Source of the DNA: Hyphomicrobiales bacterium
Lineage (GTDB): Bacteria; Pseudomonadota; Alphaproteobacteria; Rhizobiales; Rhizobiaceae
Reading direction: 5' to 3'
Length of the DNA stretch: 64,000 nucleotides
NCBI GenBank assembly: GCA_021775455.1
Contig: JAJFHU010000045.1
Location: forward strand, 1 to 64,000
Position 1 is the first letter of the stretch, and each line of letters begins with the position of its first letter. Positions 53,845-63,529 of this stretch are shown here, one piece after another. Under the pieces are notes generated by a model that had not been told where the DNA came from, made no database searches, and saw nothing but the letters and a program-made list of their open reading frames with translations. Both the position numbers and the translations under genes were made by a program.

Positions 53845-55140
53845 ATGAGCATCACAATAATTCGTGGCCGTATCCTGAATTTTATTGAAGAGCCCAAGGC
53901 TCATGATGATGAGTCTTGCTATAGCTACATTGAAGATGGCGCAGTCGCTGTTGAAGGCGGAAAAATTATTGCCTGTGAAGAGTACGATGCTATCCGCAAA
54001 CAGTATCAAGAAGTGCAGACTGATGATCACCGGCCAAATCTGATTTTACCCGGCTTCATCGACACACATCTCCATTTTCCACAAACCCAGGTTATCGGTT
54101 CATTCGGTGCAAAGTTGCTCGACTGGCTCAACAACTACACATTTGTTGAAGAACAAAAATATGCTGATCCTGCCCATTGCAAACGTATGGCGGGATACTT
54201 TTTCGATTTTCTTTTGAAACACGGAACAACAACCGCCGTTGCTTTTTGTTCAGTTCACAAAGCATCGGCGGAAGCGTTTTTCACTGAGGCAGAACGTCGA
54301 AATTTGCGAATGATTGCAGGCAAGGTAATGATGGACCGCAATGCGCCTGAAGCGCTCTGCGATACACCGCAATCGAGTTACGACGACAGCAAGGCGCTGA
54401 TTGAGAAATGGCATGGACGGGGCAGGGCACACTATGCAATTTCTCCGAGGTTTGCAATCACATCTACTCCAACTCAACTGGAAATGGCGCAGGCTTTGGT
54501 GCGGGAGCATCCAGATTGTTACATGCAGACACATTTATCTGAAAATCACGACGAGATTGAATACGCCAGGGAGCTTTATCAGTCGGCGCGGGATTATCTC
54601 GATGTATATGAGATGTACGATTTACTCGGGCCTAAAAGCCTGTTCGGCCACTGCATCCATCTATCAGAACGCGAATGCGAAGCGATGGCGGAAACCGGAT
54701 CGGTTGCAGTGTTCTGTCCGACCTCAAACCTGTTTTTGGGAAGCGGTCTTTTCGACATGGATGGGTTGCAGGCAAAGGGTGTGCGCACTGCAATAGCGAC
54801 TGACATTGGAGGGGGCACCAGCTACTCCATGCTCAAGACGCTGGATGAAGCTTACAAAATACTTCAGCTACGCAACCAGATTCTCAATCCGCTGAAGTCA
54901 TTCTTTATGATGACCCTTGGCAATGCTCGCGCACTGTCGCTTGAAGCGCAGATTGGAACTCTGGATGCGGGAAGTGAGGCGGACATTGTGGTCCTCGATT
55001 CCAGTGCCACGGATGCAATGGCATTACGCATGGAGACTGTCGAAACGCTGAGCGAAGAATTGTTCATGTTGCAAACGATGGGGGACGATCGCGCTGTCTC
55101 AACGGTATATATTGCTGGGCGGATGCAGGATATTATCTGA
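53845..55140 (+). CDS. guaD: Guanine deaminase
   Basis: The start is either 53845 (MSITIIRGRILNF) or 53824; neither has a strong ribosome-binding site. The protein of about 431 residues is an amidohydrolase with the zinc motif GFIDTHLHFPQTQ (His75, His77), QTHLSENHDE, GHCIHLSE and the final metal aspartate in ATDIGGGTS. These match guanine deaminase. It turns guanine into xanthine for XdhABC. It ends one base from the convergent 8-oxoguanine deaminase gene. Confidence 0.9.
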   Translation: MSITIIRGRILNFIEEPKAHDDESCYSYIEDGAVAVEGGKIIACEEYDAIRKQYQEVQTDDHRPNLILPGFIDTHLHFPQTQVIGSFGAKLLDWLNNYTFVEEQKYADPAHCKRMAGYFFDFLLKHGTTTAVAFCSVHKASAEAFFTEAERRNLRMIAGKVMMDRNAPEALCDTPQSSYDDSKALIEKWHGRGRAHYAISPRFAITSTPTQLEMAQALVREHPDCYMQTHLSENHDEIEYARELYQSARDYLDVYEMYDLLGPKSLFGHCIHLSERECEAMAETGSVAVFCPTSNLFLGSGLFDMDGLQAKGVRTAIATDIGGGTSYSMLKTLDEAYKILQLRNQILNPLKSFFMMTLGNARALSLEAQIGTLDAGSEADIVVLDSSATDAMALRMETVETLSEELFMLQTMGDDRAVSTVYIAGRMQDII

Positions 55141-56487
55141 TTACAAACTGTCCGCCAGCCGGTGCGCAAGATGATTTTGTTTTTCAATCACGGCGCCGAT
55201 TTCAACTTCCTCAAGGTTGCCAGATTTGACGACGCATTTTCCCTCTACGACAAGATCACGCACATTCATGGGGCCGCACAACACCAATGCAGCAACGGGA
55301 TCCCAGCTACCGGCTGCTTCCAGTCCTGAAATGTCCCATATGGCAATGTCAGCACGTTTGCCGACTTCGAACGATCCACAGTCATCACGGCCCAGCACGT
55401 TTGCCCCTCCAAGTGTTGCTATCTCCAGCACCTCTCGGGCACTCATGGCATCTGCACCATTTTGCACCCGTTGCAGCAACATGGCCTGACGCGCTTCTGA
55501 AATCATGTGTCCAGCGTCATTGGATGCTGAACCATCAACTCCCAATCCAACTTTTACGCCAGCATCGCGCATGGCTCGAACCGGGGCAATTCCAGAACCG
55601 AGCCTGCAATTGGAACAGGGGCAATGGGCGACACCGGTTCGGGTCTTGGAGAAAAGATCAATCTCTCGCGTATCCAGTTTCACGCAATGGGCATGCCACA
55701 CATCATCACCGATCCATCCTAATTCTTCTGCAAACTGCCCTGGTCGGCAGCCAAATCTTTCCAGGCTATAGGCAATGTCTTCTTCATTTTCGGCAAGATG
55801 GGTGTGCAGCATCACTTTCTTGTCCCGTGCCAGCAGTGCGGCCTCCCGCATCAGGTCTTGGCTAACGGTAAAGGGAGAACACGGGGCAATGCCAACCCTA
55901 AGCATGGAACCAGGATTGGCGTCATGGTAATCATCAACAACTCTAATGCAGTCTTCGAGAATATCATTTTCATTTTCGACCACGCTGTCCGGCGGTAATC
56001 CACCATTGCTTTCCCCAATGCTCATTGATCCGCGTGTCGGATGGAAGCGAATTCCAATGGACTTTGCCGCTTCTATTGTATCATCCAGCTTCGCACCATT
56101 TGGATACAAATAGAGATGGTCGCTACTCATGCTGCATCCAGAATGGGCAAGTTCCGCCAATCCAATCTGGGCAGAAACGAAAAATTCCTCAGGTCCGAAT
56201 TTTTCCCAAATTGGATAAAGAGTCTTAAGCCAGCCGAACAAGAGTGCATCCTGGCCGCCCGGCACTACCCGGGTAAGGCTCTGGTACAAGTGGTGATGCG
56301 TGTTCACCAATCCAGGTGTCACAACACAACCAGCAGCGTCAATAATTTCGTCTGCAGTGTCTGGATGGTCTTTGCCAACCGCCTCTATGACGCCATCACG
56401 AGCGAACAGGTGACCTTGTTTGATTTCGCTCCGACCCTCATCCATGGTGACGAGAACTTCAGCGTTTTTGATCAATAAGGTGGCCAT
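55141..56487 (-). CDS. 8-oxoguanine deaminase
   Basis: The 448-residue amidohydrolase has LVNTHHHLYQSLTRV, SSDHLYLYPNG, LHTHLAENEED, WHAHCVKLD and VGLGVDGSASND, the pattern of 8-oxoguanine deaminases and related hydroxyatrazine-type enzymes. The likely reaction is 8-oxoguanine to urate and ammonia, which feeds PuuD directly. It is convergent with guaD. Confidence 0.8.
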   Translation of the reverse strand: MATLLIKNAEVLVTMDEGRSEIKQGHLFARDGVIEAVGKDHPDTADEIIDAAGCVVTPGLVNTHHHLYQSLTRVVPGGQDALLFGWLKTLYPIWEKFGPEEFFVSAQIGLAELAHSGCSMSSDHLYLYPNGAKLDDTIEAAKSIGIRFHPTRGSMSIGESNGGLPPDSVVENENDILEDCIRVVDDYHDANPGSMLRVGIAPCSPFTVSQDLMREAALLARDKKVMLHTHLAENEEDIAYSLERFGCRPGQFAEELGWIGDDVWHAHCVKLDTREIDLFSKTRTGVAHCPCSNCRLGSGIAPVRAMRDAGVKVGLGVDGSASNDAGHMISEARQAMLLQRVQNGADAMSAREVLEIATLGGANVLGRDDCGSFEVGKRADIAIWDISGLEAAGSWDPVAALVLCGPMNVRDLVVEGKCVVKSGNLEEVEIGAVIEKQNHLAHRLADSL

Positions 56488-56554
56488 GCATTTTGCTTTC
56501 TGCCGGGTTTGTTGAAATCGTCAACAGCAAGCAAATTTTACATCATCTTGCGAA

Positions 56555-57700
56555 TTACAAACAGGCTTCAATTAGTGTCCTGGTGTTATCGGCGGTCATT
56601 TCAACAGGATTTCCACCGGTACTTGGATCGGCTAGTGCATCTTTCACCAACCGGTCAATGTCCGGATTGGTCACACCGAGTTCTGTAAGGTTCTTTGGGA
56701 TGCCAAGCATGGTGTTCAACTCACCAACAAACTCAAAGAATCCATCAAATCCACCTTCTATTCCAAGATAATGTGACGCGTGGATTAAAACACTTTCGGC
56801 AGCGTCGCGGTTAAATTTCAGAACTTCCTGCATGACAACAGCATTTGTCGTACCGTGGTGTGTATGATGATGTGCGCCGATCGGGTGTGAAAGTGCATGA
56901 ATGGCGCCTAAGCCTTTTTGAAAGGCTGTTGCACCCATGGCTGCAGCACTCATCATGTGAGCGCGGGCTTCAATATCCGTTCCATCCTTGAATGCACGAG
57001 GGAGATTTTCCTTTACGAGTCGCATGCCCTCCAGAGCCATCCCTTGTGACATTGGGTGGTAGTGCGGTGAGCAAAATGCCTCGAGACAGTGCGCAAATGC
57101 GTCCATGCCAGTTCCTGCCGTTATAAATGGAGGCATACCTACGGTTAGTTCCGGATCGCAAATCACGACAGAGGGAAGAATTTTAGGATGAAAGATAATT
57201 TTCTTTTCGTGGGTTTCAGTGTTGGTAATAACACTCGCTCGCCCAACCTCTGAACCTGTTCCCGCAGTAGTTGGAACCGCAACAATTGGATCAATCGCAC
57301 CCACGTCAGCTCTGGTCCACCAGTCTCCCACATCCTCAAAGTCCCAAATAGGGCGCTTTTGACCAGCCATGAAGGCAAGTACCTTTCCCAGATCAAGGCC
57401 GGAACCGCCTCCAAAGGCTACGACACCATTATGCCCGCCTTCGTGATAGGCCTTCAGTCCATCTTCAACATTCTTGCCATTTGGGTTTGGATCAACGTCG
57501 GCGAATATAGCTCGGCCCAGTCCAGCGGCATCTAAAAGATCAAGGGTGTTTTGGGTAATTTCCATGTTTGCCAGTCCCTTGTCGGTGACCAACAGGGGTT
57601 TGGATATTCCTGCAGCACTACATGCGTCGGCAATTTCGGAAATGCGTCCTGCGCCAAAACGTATGGCAGTGGGGTAAGACCAGTTTGCAGTTATAGTCAT
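56555..57700 (-). CDS. Iron-containing alcohol dehydrogenase
   Basis: The 381-residue protein has the type III ADH pattern: GGGSGLDLGK, PTTAGTGSEVGRASVI, and the metal-ligand region HALSHPIGAHHHTHHG. It oxidises or reduces a small alcohol or aldehyde with NAD(P). It lies 4 bp after the aldehyde dehydrogenase gene, so the two probably form a two-step alcohol-to-acid route. The substrate is unknown. Confidence 0.88.
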   Translation of the reverse strand: MTITANWSYPTAIRFGAGRISEIADACSAAGISKPLLVTDKGLANMEITQNTLDLLDAAGLGRAIFADVDPNPNGKNVEDGLKAYHEGGHNGVVAFGGGSGLDLGKVLAFMAGQKRPIWDFEDVGDWWTRADVGAIDPIVAVPTTAGTGSEVGRASVITNTETHEKKIIFHPKILPSVVICDPELTVGMPPFITAGTGMDAFAHCLEAFCSPHYHPMSQGMALEGMRLVKENLPRAFKDGTDIEARAHMMSAAAMGATAFQKGLGAIHALSHPIGAHHHTHHGTTNAVVMQEVLKFNRDAAESVLIHASHYLGIEGGFDGFFEFVGELNTMLGIPKNLTELGVTNPDIDRLVKDALADPSTGGNPVEMTADNTRTLIEACL

Positions 57701-57704
57701 GGGC

Positions 57705-59081
57705 TTAACTCTTCTTCAAATGATAAGATTTTGGTCGGGTTAGGGCATGAAAACCGAGTACGGACAATCCGGCTCCGCGCCCGGTATCTTTGCATCCGGT
57801 CCAGCACAGGGCCGGATCAAGATAGTCGCACCGGTTCATGAAAACGGTTCCGGTTTCAATGCGCGCGCCGATGGCTTCAGCACGAGATGCATCTTTGGTC
57901 CATAAAGATGCTGTCAGGCCAAATTGGCTGTCATTCATCAGCGCAATGGCTTCCTGATCATTCTTGACGCTCATGATGCCAACAACAGGTCCAAAGCTTT
58001 CATCCCGCATGACACGCATATCATGATTGACGTTGGTTAGGATTTGCGGCGTCAAGTATGCCGCGCCATCATCCTCGGCAAAGGTATCGATATGGGCTTT
58101 GGCACCATCCGCGACCGCTTCGGCAATCTGTTCCCGCACTTCCTTTGCAAATCTCACATTCGCCATTGGGCCGATCGTAACTTCCGGATCAAACGGATTG
58201 CCAAGCTTGTATGTGTTGACCAGGGCGACTGCTTTTTCGACAAATGCATTAAAAAGACTTTCATGCACATAGATACGTTCTATCCCGCAACAACACTGGC
58301 CGGCATTGAACATCGCACCATCTATCAATGTATCAACGGCTGCATCCAGATCAGCATCTTCCATGACGTAGCCTGGATCCTTGCCACCGAGTTCAGTGGA
58401 TACCGCAGTAAAAGTACCGGCGGCAGCGCGTTCCATCGCCTTTCCGCCCCCCACTGATCCGGTAAAATTGACAAAATCGAATAAACCTTCGCCGATCAGG
58501 GTAGAGGTTGTGTCATGATCAAGAAAAACATTCTGAAACACATCAGCCGGTGCACCTGCCTCGGTAAATGCCTCGACCATGCGTTCTCCCACCAGTAGCG
58601 TTTGGGTAGCATGCTTCAGTATAACTGTGTTACCGGCAATCAAGGCCGGTGCAACCGTATTGATGGCTGTCATGTAGGGGTAGTTCCAGGGCGCAACAAC
58701 AAAGACGACACCCTGCGGTTCGCGCTTGATCTTCCGCACGAACTGATTACTGACTTCGACTTCGATGGGTGCCAGCGCCTTTTCCGCAATTCTTGCCATG
58801 TATTCAGCGCGTTCCTGAAATCCGCCAAATTCACCTCCATAACGAACTGGTCTACCCATTTGGTGTGCCAGTTCTTCAGCCATGCGGTCAGTGGTTTCGC
58901 CTACTTTGGCAACACCTGCACGAACCAGTTCGATGCGCTCAACCAGCGGGCGGGCAGCCCATTCGGTTTGCGCTTGCCGAGCTGCTTTGGCAACGGCACG
59001 TGCGGCATCCAGTGACAGCGTTTCGCGTGTAGCGTAAACTGAACCATCGATGGGGGAAATGCATTCAAGCAATTTACTCAT
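57705..59081 (-). CDS. Aldehyde dehydrogenase family protein
   Basis: The start at 59081 (MSKLLECISPIDGSVYATRE) follows an AGAGG site; a longer frame begins at 59102 inside the preceding gene. The 458-residue protein has VVAPWNYPYMTAINTVAPAL, FTGSVGGGKAM, the general-base glutamate in ELGGKDP and the catalytic cysteine in NAGQCCCGIER. It oxidises an aldehyde to the acid. Its place between a glutamine-synthetase-like ligase and an alcohol dehydrogenase suggests a gamma-glutamylated aldehyde. Confidence 0.88.
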   Translation of the reverse strand: MSKLLECISPIDGSVYATRETLSLDAARAVAKAARQAQTEWAARPLVERIELVRAGVAKVGETTDRMAEELAHQMGRPVRYGGEFGGFQERAEYMARIAEKALAPIEVEVSNQFVRKIKREPQGVVFVVAPWNYPYMTAINTVAPALIAGNTVILKHATQTLLVGERMVEAFTEAGAPADVFQNVFLDHDTTSTLIGEGLFDFVNFTGSVGGGKAMERAAAGTFTAVSTELGGKDPGYVMEDADLDAAVDTLIDGAMFNAGQCCCGIERIYVHESLFNAFVEKAVALVNTYKLGNPFDPEVTIGPMANVRFAKEVREQIAEAVADGAKAHIDTFAEDDGAAYLTPQILTNVNHDMRVMRDESFGPVVGIMSVKNDQEAIALMNDSQFGLTASLWTKDASRAEAIGARIETGTVFMNRCDYLDPALCWTGCKDTGRGAGLSVLGFHALTRPKSYHLKKS

Positions 59082-59098
59082 ACTTTTACCTCTAAAAC

Positions 59099-60466
59099 TC
59101 AAGCCCGCTCAAAACCGCGCGCCACTTCCCAATCGGTGACGACTCGGTCAAATTCTTCCTGTTCCCACTCTGCACATCTGGTGTAATGCGCAACGACTTC
59201 ATCCCCAAACGCTTCCTTCAGCATCGCTGATTTGCGGAGGGTTTCGGTTGCATCCCTTAGCGTTGAGGGAATTGCTTTTGCCTTCTTGGCATCATAGACG
59301 TCTCCTGTGGTGGGAGCGGGTAGTTCAGGCTTGTCCTCAAGCCCCTTGATACCGGCAGCCAGCTGTGCCGCCAGTGCGAGATATGGATTAATGTCTGAAC
59401 CACCAATGCGGCATTCCATGCGAATACCTTTGGTGCCTTCACCGCAAAGACGGAAACCGGCAGTGCGATTGTCAATTGACCAGACGACTTTGGTGGGCGC
59501 GAATGTACCCTTGGCAAATCGTTTGTAGGAATTCACATACGGTGCCAAAAAGAATGTGTAATCGGGCGCGTATTTTATGAGACCCGCGCAATAGTTGCGC
59601 ATGGTTTGGGACATACCCAGCGCGTCATTCTTGTCATGGAATGCTGGTTCGCCGTTCTTGGTCCACAGGGATTGGTGAACATGAGAAGAGGAGCCAACCT
59701 TTTTGTGATCCCACTTTGGCAGGAATGAAGCTGCCCGGCCATGTTGCCAGGCGATTTCCTTGGTCGCGTGCTTGGCAATCGTATGATAGTCCGCACAAGA
59801 CATAGCATCCGCATATCTGATGTTGAGTTCTTCCTGACCGGCTTCGGCTTCCCCTTTCGAATTTTCTATGGGGATCCCTGCATTAAAGAGATGGTTGCGC
59901 AGTGGGCGCATTATCTCTTCTTCCTTTGTTGTCTGAAGGATGTTGTAGTCCTCATTGTAACCACTGATCGGTATAAGATCGCGGAAACCAGACTTGCGAA
60001 TTTCATCGTAACTATTTTCAAACAGGAAGAATTCCAGTTCGGTCGCCATCATGGCCGAGAGGCTCATCGCTTCCAGTCTTGCAACCTGCTTTTTTAGAAT
60101 GCTCCGGGGCGTATGCGGGACTTCTTCGTGCGTATGATGATCAAGAATGTCACAAAGCACCATGGCAGTGCCTTCAAGCCAGGGCATCAACCGAATAGTT
60201 GAAAGATCTGGCTTCATGACGTAGTCGCCATAACCAGATTCCCAACTTGTCGATGCATAACCATCTGGTGTCTCCATTTCCAGATCGGTCGCAAGCAGAT
60301 AGTTGCAGCAGTGCGTTTCTTCAAATGAATGGTCGAGGAAATTCTGTGCGTGAAAACGTTTGCCCATCATGCGTCCTTGCATGTCAACCAGACAAACCAG
60401 AACCGTATCAATTGTGCCATCCTTTACGGATGACTTGAGTTCATCAAAAGACAGTGTACCGGACAT
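59099..60466 (-). CDS. Glutamine-synthetase-like gamma-glutamyl-amine ligase
   Basis: The 455-residue protein has the GS fold: an N-terminal beta-grasp with LVDMQGRMMGKR, the catalytic segment ATELEFFLFE, ENSKGEAEAGQEELN, GSSSHVHQSLW and the C-terminal NRTAGFRLCG plus RIGGSDINPYLALAAQLAAG. It resembles GlnT/PuuA-type enzymes rather than the housekeeping GlnA, and lacks the GlnA adenylylation loop as far as I can see. The likely reaction is ATP-dependent joining of glutamate to an amine. It follows the TRAP operon hairpin. Confidence 0.8.
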   Translation of the reverse strand: MSGTLSFDELKSSVKDGTIDTVLVCLVDMQGRMMGKRFHAQNFLDHSFEETHCCNYLLATDLEMETPDGYASTSWESGYGDYVMKPDLSTIRLMPWLEGTAMVLCDILDHHTHEEVPHTPRSILKKQVARLEAMSLSAMMATELEFFLFENSYDEIRKSGFRDLIPISGYNEDYNILQTTKEEEIMRPLRNHLFNAGIPIENSKGEAEAGQEELNIRYADAMSCADYHTIAKHATKEIAWQHGRAASFLPKWDHKKVGSSSHVHQSLWTKNGEPAFHDKNDALGMSQTMRNYCAGLIKYAPDYTFFLAPYVNSYKRFAKGTFAPTKVVWSIDNRTAGFRLCGEGTKGIRMECRIGGSDINPYLALAAQLAAGIKGLEDKPELPAPTTGDVYDAKKAKAIPSTLRDATETLRKSAMLKEAFGDEVVAHYTRCAEWEQEEFDRVVTDWEVARGFERA

Positions 60467-60501
60467 TACTTTATCTCATTAATAAGGTTTACAAGGATGA
60501 T

Positions 60502-60526
60502 GAAGCACCGGAATGTCCGGTGCTTC
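60502..60526 (-). terminator. Strong hairpin between TRAP binding-protein and ligase genes
   Basis: GAAGCACCGGA (60502-60512) pairs perfectly with TCCGGTGCTTC (60516-60526) around a 3-nt loop. On the minus strand it lies 18 bp after the dctP stop; no T-run follows on that strand (ATCATCCTTG), so attenuation or RNA protection is likelier than full termination. On the plus strand GTTTTCG follows. Confidence 0.65.
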
Positions 60527-60544
60527 GTTTTCGTTCAGCTTCAT

Positions 60545-61579
60545 TTAGCCGTAGCGGTAAGGCCGACCTGCCTTCACCATGTCGGCATTGTATTTCTTGA
60601 AGATATCGACGACTCGGCGCTTTGTGTCCGACTCGGCGGCGATTTCTTCCCAGAACACCTGTGCGGCATCCTCGACAGTTTTCCACTCTTCGTCCGGTAT
60701 GGAAGTCAATTCCATCTTCGGTCCGTTGACGCGAAGATCTGCCTCACCGCCCCAGTACCACCACTGACGGTAATAGTGTGACTGATCACAACATACGCGG
60801 AACAGTGTTTGCAGATCCTCCGGCAGCTCGTTCCAGCGATCCATGTTGGCAAAGAAGGATCCAGCCCACGCACCAGAGATGTTGTTGGTCAGGAAGTAGT
60901 TGGTCACATCTGCCCATCCAACGGTGTAATCCTCGGTAATGCCGGACCATGCGATCCCATCAAGCTCACCGGTTTGCACCGCAACTTCGATGTCTTCCCA
61001 GGGCAAAGTCACGGGTACAACTCCAAATTGGGTCAGGAAGCGACCAGCCGTCGGGAAGGTAAAGACCCGCTTGCCCTGCAGATCAGCCAGACTGCGGATC
61101 GGATCTTTGGTGGCAAAGTGACATGGATCCCATGAGCCGGCAGAAATGTGCTTCACACCAACCTTGGAATACTCCTCGTCCCAGATTTCATTGAGGCCAT
61201 ACTGGTTAAACAACACCGGCACGTCCAGCGAATAGCGGGAGCCAAACGGGAAGTAGCCACCGAACACTGTGACTTCAGTTGGCGACGCCATGGAGTCATC
61301 ATCTGACTGCACTGCATCAATCGTGCCCTTCTGCATCGCACGGAACAATTCACCGGTTGGAACCAACTGGTCGCCAAAGAATAGCTCAATCTGCATACGG
61401 TCACCAGCAATCTTGTTAAACATCTCAATCGCCGGTGTGATGACATGGGCAGCCAACGCAGCACCAGCATAGGTTTGCATGCGCCACTTGATTGTCGACT
61501 GCGCGATTGCCGGTGTGGCAAGTGCTGCCGCTGGTGCGGCAATTGCTGCACCTTTGATAAACTTACGTCTGGTAGTCAT
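60545..61579 (-). CDS. TRAP transporter substrate-binding protein DctP, Tat-type signal
   Basis: The 344-residue protein has a twin-arginine signal (TTRRKFIKGA, end near TPAIA). The mature protein starts QSTIKWRMQTYAG and has the conserved substrate-carboxylate segment with LQGKRVFTFPTAGRFLTQFG. It matches the large-substrate branch of DctP proteins, whose ligands include keto acids and amino-acid-like compounds. It is encoded 61 bp after dctM. Confidence 0.9.
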   Translation of the reverse strand: MTTRRKFIKGAAIAAPAAALATPAIAQSTIKWRMQTYAGAALAAHVITPAIEMFNKIAGDRMQIELFFGDQLVPTGELFRAMQKGTIDAVQSDDDSMASPTEVTVFGGYFPFGSRYSLDVPVLFNQYGLNEIWDEEYSKVGVKHISAGSWDPCHFATKDPIRSLADLQGKRVFTFPTAGRFLTQFGVVPVTLPWEDIEVAVQTGELDGIAWSGITEDYTVGWADVTNYFLTNNISGAWAGSFFANMDRWNELPEDLQTLFRVCCDQSHYYRQWWYWGGEADLRVNGPKMELTSIPDEEWKTVEDAAQVFWEEIAAESDTKRRVVDIFKKYNADMVKAGRPYRYG

Positions 61580-61640
61580 GACACTTCTCCTTCAAGTTGA
61601 TTTTCGTTTTTATAATGTTTGCTCCTTCATGGAGTTCTCG

Positions 61641-62963
61641 TTATTTCCCGTACACATGGTCTGGTAACCAAAGCGCGATTTGCGGGAAGACCATGATCAA
61701 GATCAAAGCCAACAGCATCACGCATACAAATGGAAAGATGGAACCATAAATGTCTCGCAGAGTGATTTCAGGAGGTGCCATCGCCCGCATTAAAAACAAA
61801 TTGTAGCCAAATGGTGGGGTCATGTAAGCAATCTGCGTGGTGATTGTATAAAGCACCCCATACCAGATCAAATCGAAACCAAGAGCCCCAACCAACGGTA
61901 CATAAAGCGGCGCGACTATGACCAGCATCGCCGTATCATCCAAAAAAGTTCCCATCAGCAGGAATGACAACTGCATCAGGATCAAGATCAGCCAGGGGTC
62001 AAGGCCGAGTTGCTCCGTGAACAGATTATCAATTGCCCGAACAGCACCAAGCCCATCAAAGACTGCCCCGAACCCAAGTGCAGCAAGAATGATCCACATG
62101 AACATGCAGGAAATGGCGAGCGTCTGTCGAACCGAAACTTCAAACACTTCACGATTCATCCTCCGTTTGAGAACGGCTGCCAAAAACGCTGTCATCGCAC
62201 CAATGGCAGAACTCTCCACCAAAGAGGTCCAGCCATTCACAAATGGCACCATCATGGCCGCAAAGATTGCAATTGGAAGAACTCCTGCACGAAGTAAGCG
62301 CAATTTCTCACTCATGGAAACATCGCGCTCTTCCTTGGCCAGTGCCGGACCAAGTTCCGGTTGTATCCTGCACCGGATGTAGATGTAGAGAATGAACAGG
62401 GCTGCCATCATCAGACCCGGCATGACGCCTGCCAACCACAACTGGCCCACCGGTTGCCGCGCAATCATGGCATACAGCACAAGCACAACAGATGGCGGAA
62501 CAAGAATACCCAGTGATGATCCCGCCTGAATTACACCGGTCACCATGCGCTTGTCGTAACCGCGACGTAATAACTCCGGCAGCGCGATGGTCGCACCAAT
62601 TGCCATACCGGCAACCGAAAGCCCGTTCATCGCAGAAACCAGAACCATCAGTCCGATTGTTCCAATCGCTAGGCCACCGTTTACCGGACCCATCCAGACA
62701 TGAAACATCTTGTAAAGGTCATCAGCAATCCTGGATTCAGAAAGTATGTACCCCATGAAAATAAACATTGGCAGTGTTAAAAGCGGGTACCACTTCATCA
62801 GTTTCATGGCTGAAGAAAATGGAATGTCTGATCCGCCTGTTCCCCAAAGTGAGAGCGCTGCGATGGCCGCAATTGCTCCGATAGCCCCAAACACGCGTTG
62901 ACCGGTAAACAGCATAATCATCATGGTTGAAAACATGAAAATGGCGATCATTTCCTGGGACAT
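61641..62963 (-). CDS. TRAP transporter large permease DctM
   Basis: The 440-residue protein has about 11-12 membrane spans, including the DctM motifs GNGxSVAGMAIGATIALPELLRR-like region (seen as MNGLSVAGMAIGATIALPEL), IQAGSSLGILVPPSV and the LDDTAMLVIVAPLY segment. It is the ion-coupled translocation subunit of the TRAP system. It overlaps the dctQ stop by one base. Confidence 0.92.
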   Translation of the reverse strand: MSQEMIAIFMFSTMMIMLFTGQRVFGAIGAIAAIAALSLWGTGGSDIPFSSAMKLMKWYPLLTLPMFIFMGYILSESRIADDLYKMFHVWMGPVNGGLAIGTIGLMVLVSAMNGLSVAGMAIGATIALPELLRRGYDKRMVTGVIQAGSSLGILVPPSVVLVLYAMIARQPVGQLWLAGVMPGLMMAALFILYIYIRCRIQPELGPALAKEERDVSMSEKLRLLRAGVLPIAIFAAMMVPFVNGWTSLVESSAIGAMTAFLAAVLKRRMNREVFEVSVRQTLAISCMFMWIILAALGFGAVFDGLGAVRAIDNLFTEQLGLDPWLILILMQLSFLLMGTFLDDTAMLVIVAPLYVPLVGALGFDLIWYGVLYTITTQIAYMTPPFGYNLFLMRAMAPPEITLRDIYGSIFPFVCVMLLALILIMVFPQIALWLPDHVYGK

Positions 62964-63529
62964 TAAAGTTCAGTCCCCCGGATTTTCGCTATGTCTTTGA
63001 TTAGTTCAGATATTGCCTGCAGAAGCATCATGAATATGCCAAAACACATAATTATCTTGATCGGCCAGATATAGGGACGCCAAGCAGTGGAGCTACGCTC
63101 CAGCCTTCCAATTTCTTCAGAGCCTGTAATAAGCCCCGTAAAAAAGCTAACCGGTTCATCAGAATAATGCCCGAGTGAATATGCAGTTGAGGCAATCGCG
63201 CCATAAAGCAATACGCCAAGGTAAAAGAGAAGGAAAAATACCGTAAATGCGTCTACCTGTGCTTTACGCCGGTCGCTCCATTCGCCATAAAACAGATCCA
63301 TGCGAACGTTTGAACCCAACTGGATTGAATAGGGCCCGCCAAGAATGTAGTAGGCAACCATGGCGAATTGCGCAATTTCGAGTGTCCACAACGATGGGAA
63401 GAAGAATGTCTTTGAAATCGAAGACCAAAGCAAAATCCCAACCATGACAAAAATGCCATACATGATAATGCGACCAACACGGTAGTTGATTTGGTCCACT
63501 GTCCTGACATAAGCAGAGGCGAATTTCAT
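62963..63529 (-). CDS. TRAP transporter small permease DctQ
   Basis: The 188-residue protein has four predicted spans with the DctQ-type WTLEIAQFAMVAYYILGGPY and NVRMDLFY segments. It completes the TRAP transporter with the two proteins encoded downstream. Its ATG overlaps the preceding stop by one base, which joins it to the amidohydrolase gene upstream. Confidence 0.9.
   Translation of the reverse strand: MKFASAYVRTVDQINYRVGRIIMYGIFVMVGILLWSSISKTFFFPSLWTLEIAQFAMVAYYILGGPYSIQLGSNVRMDLFYGEWSDRRKAQVDAFTVFFLLFYLGVLLYGAIASTAYSLGHYSDEPVSFFTGLITGSEEIGRLERSSTAWRPYIWPIKIIMCFGIFMMLLQAISELIKDIAKIRGTEL

Noticed and set aside
61580-61640. Terminator between dctM and dctP
   Set aside because: Only a 4-bp CTCC/GGAG stem is visible and no T-run follows.
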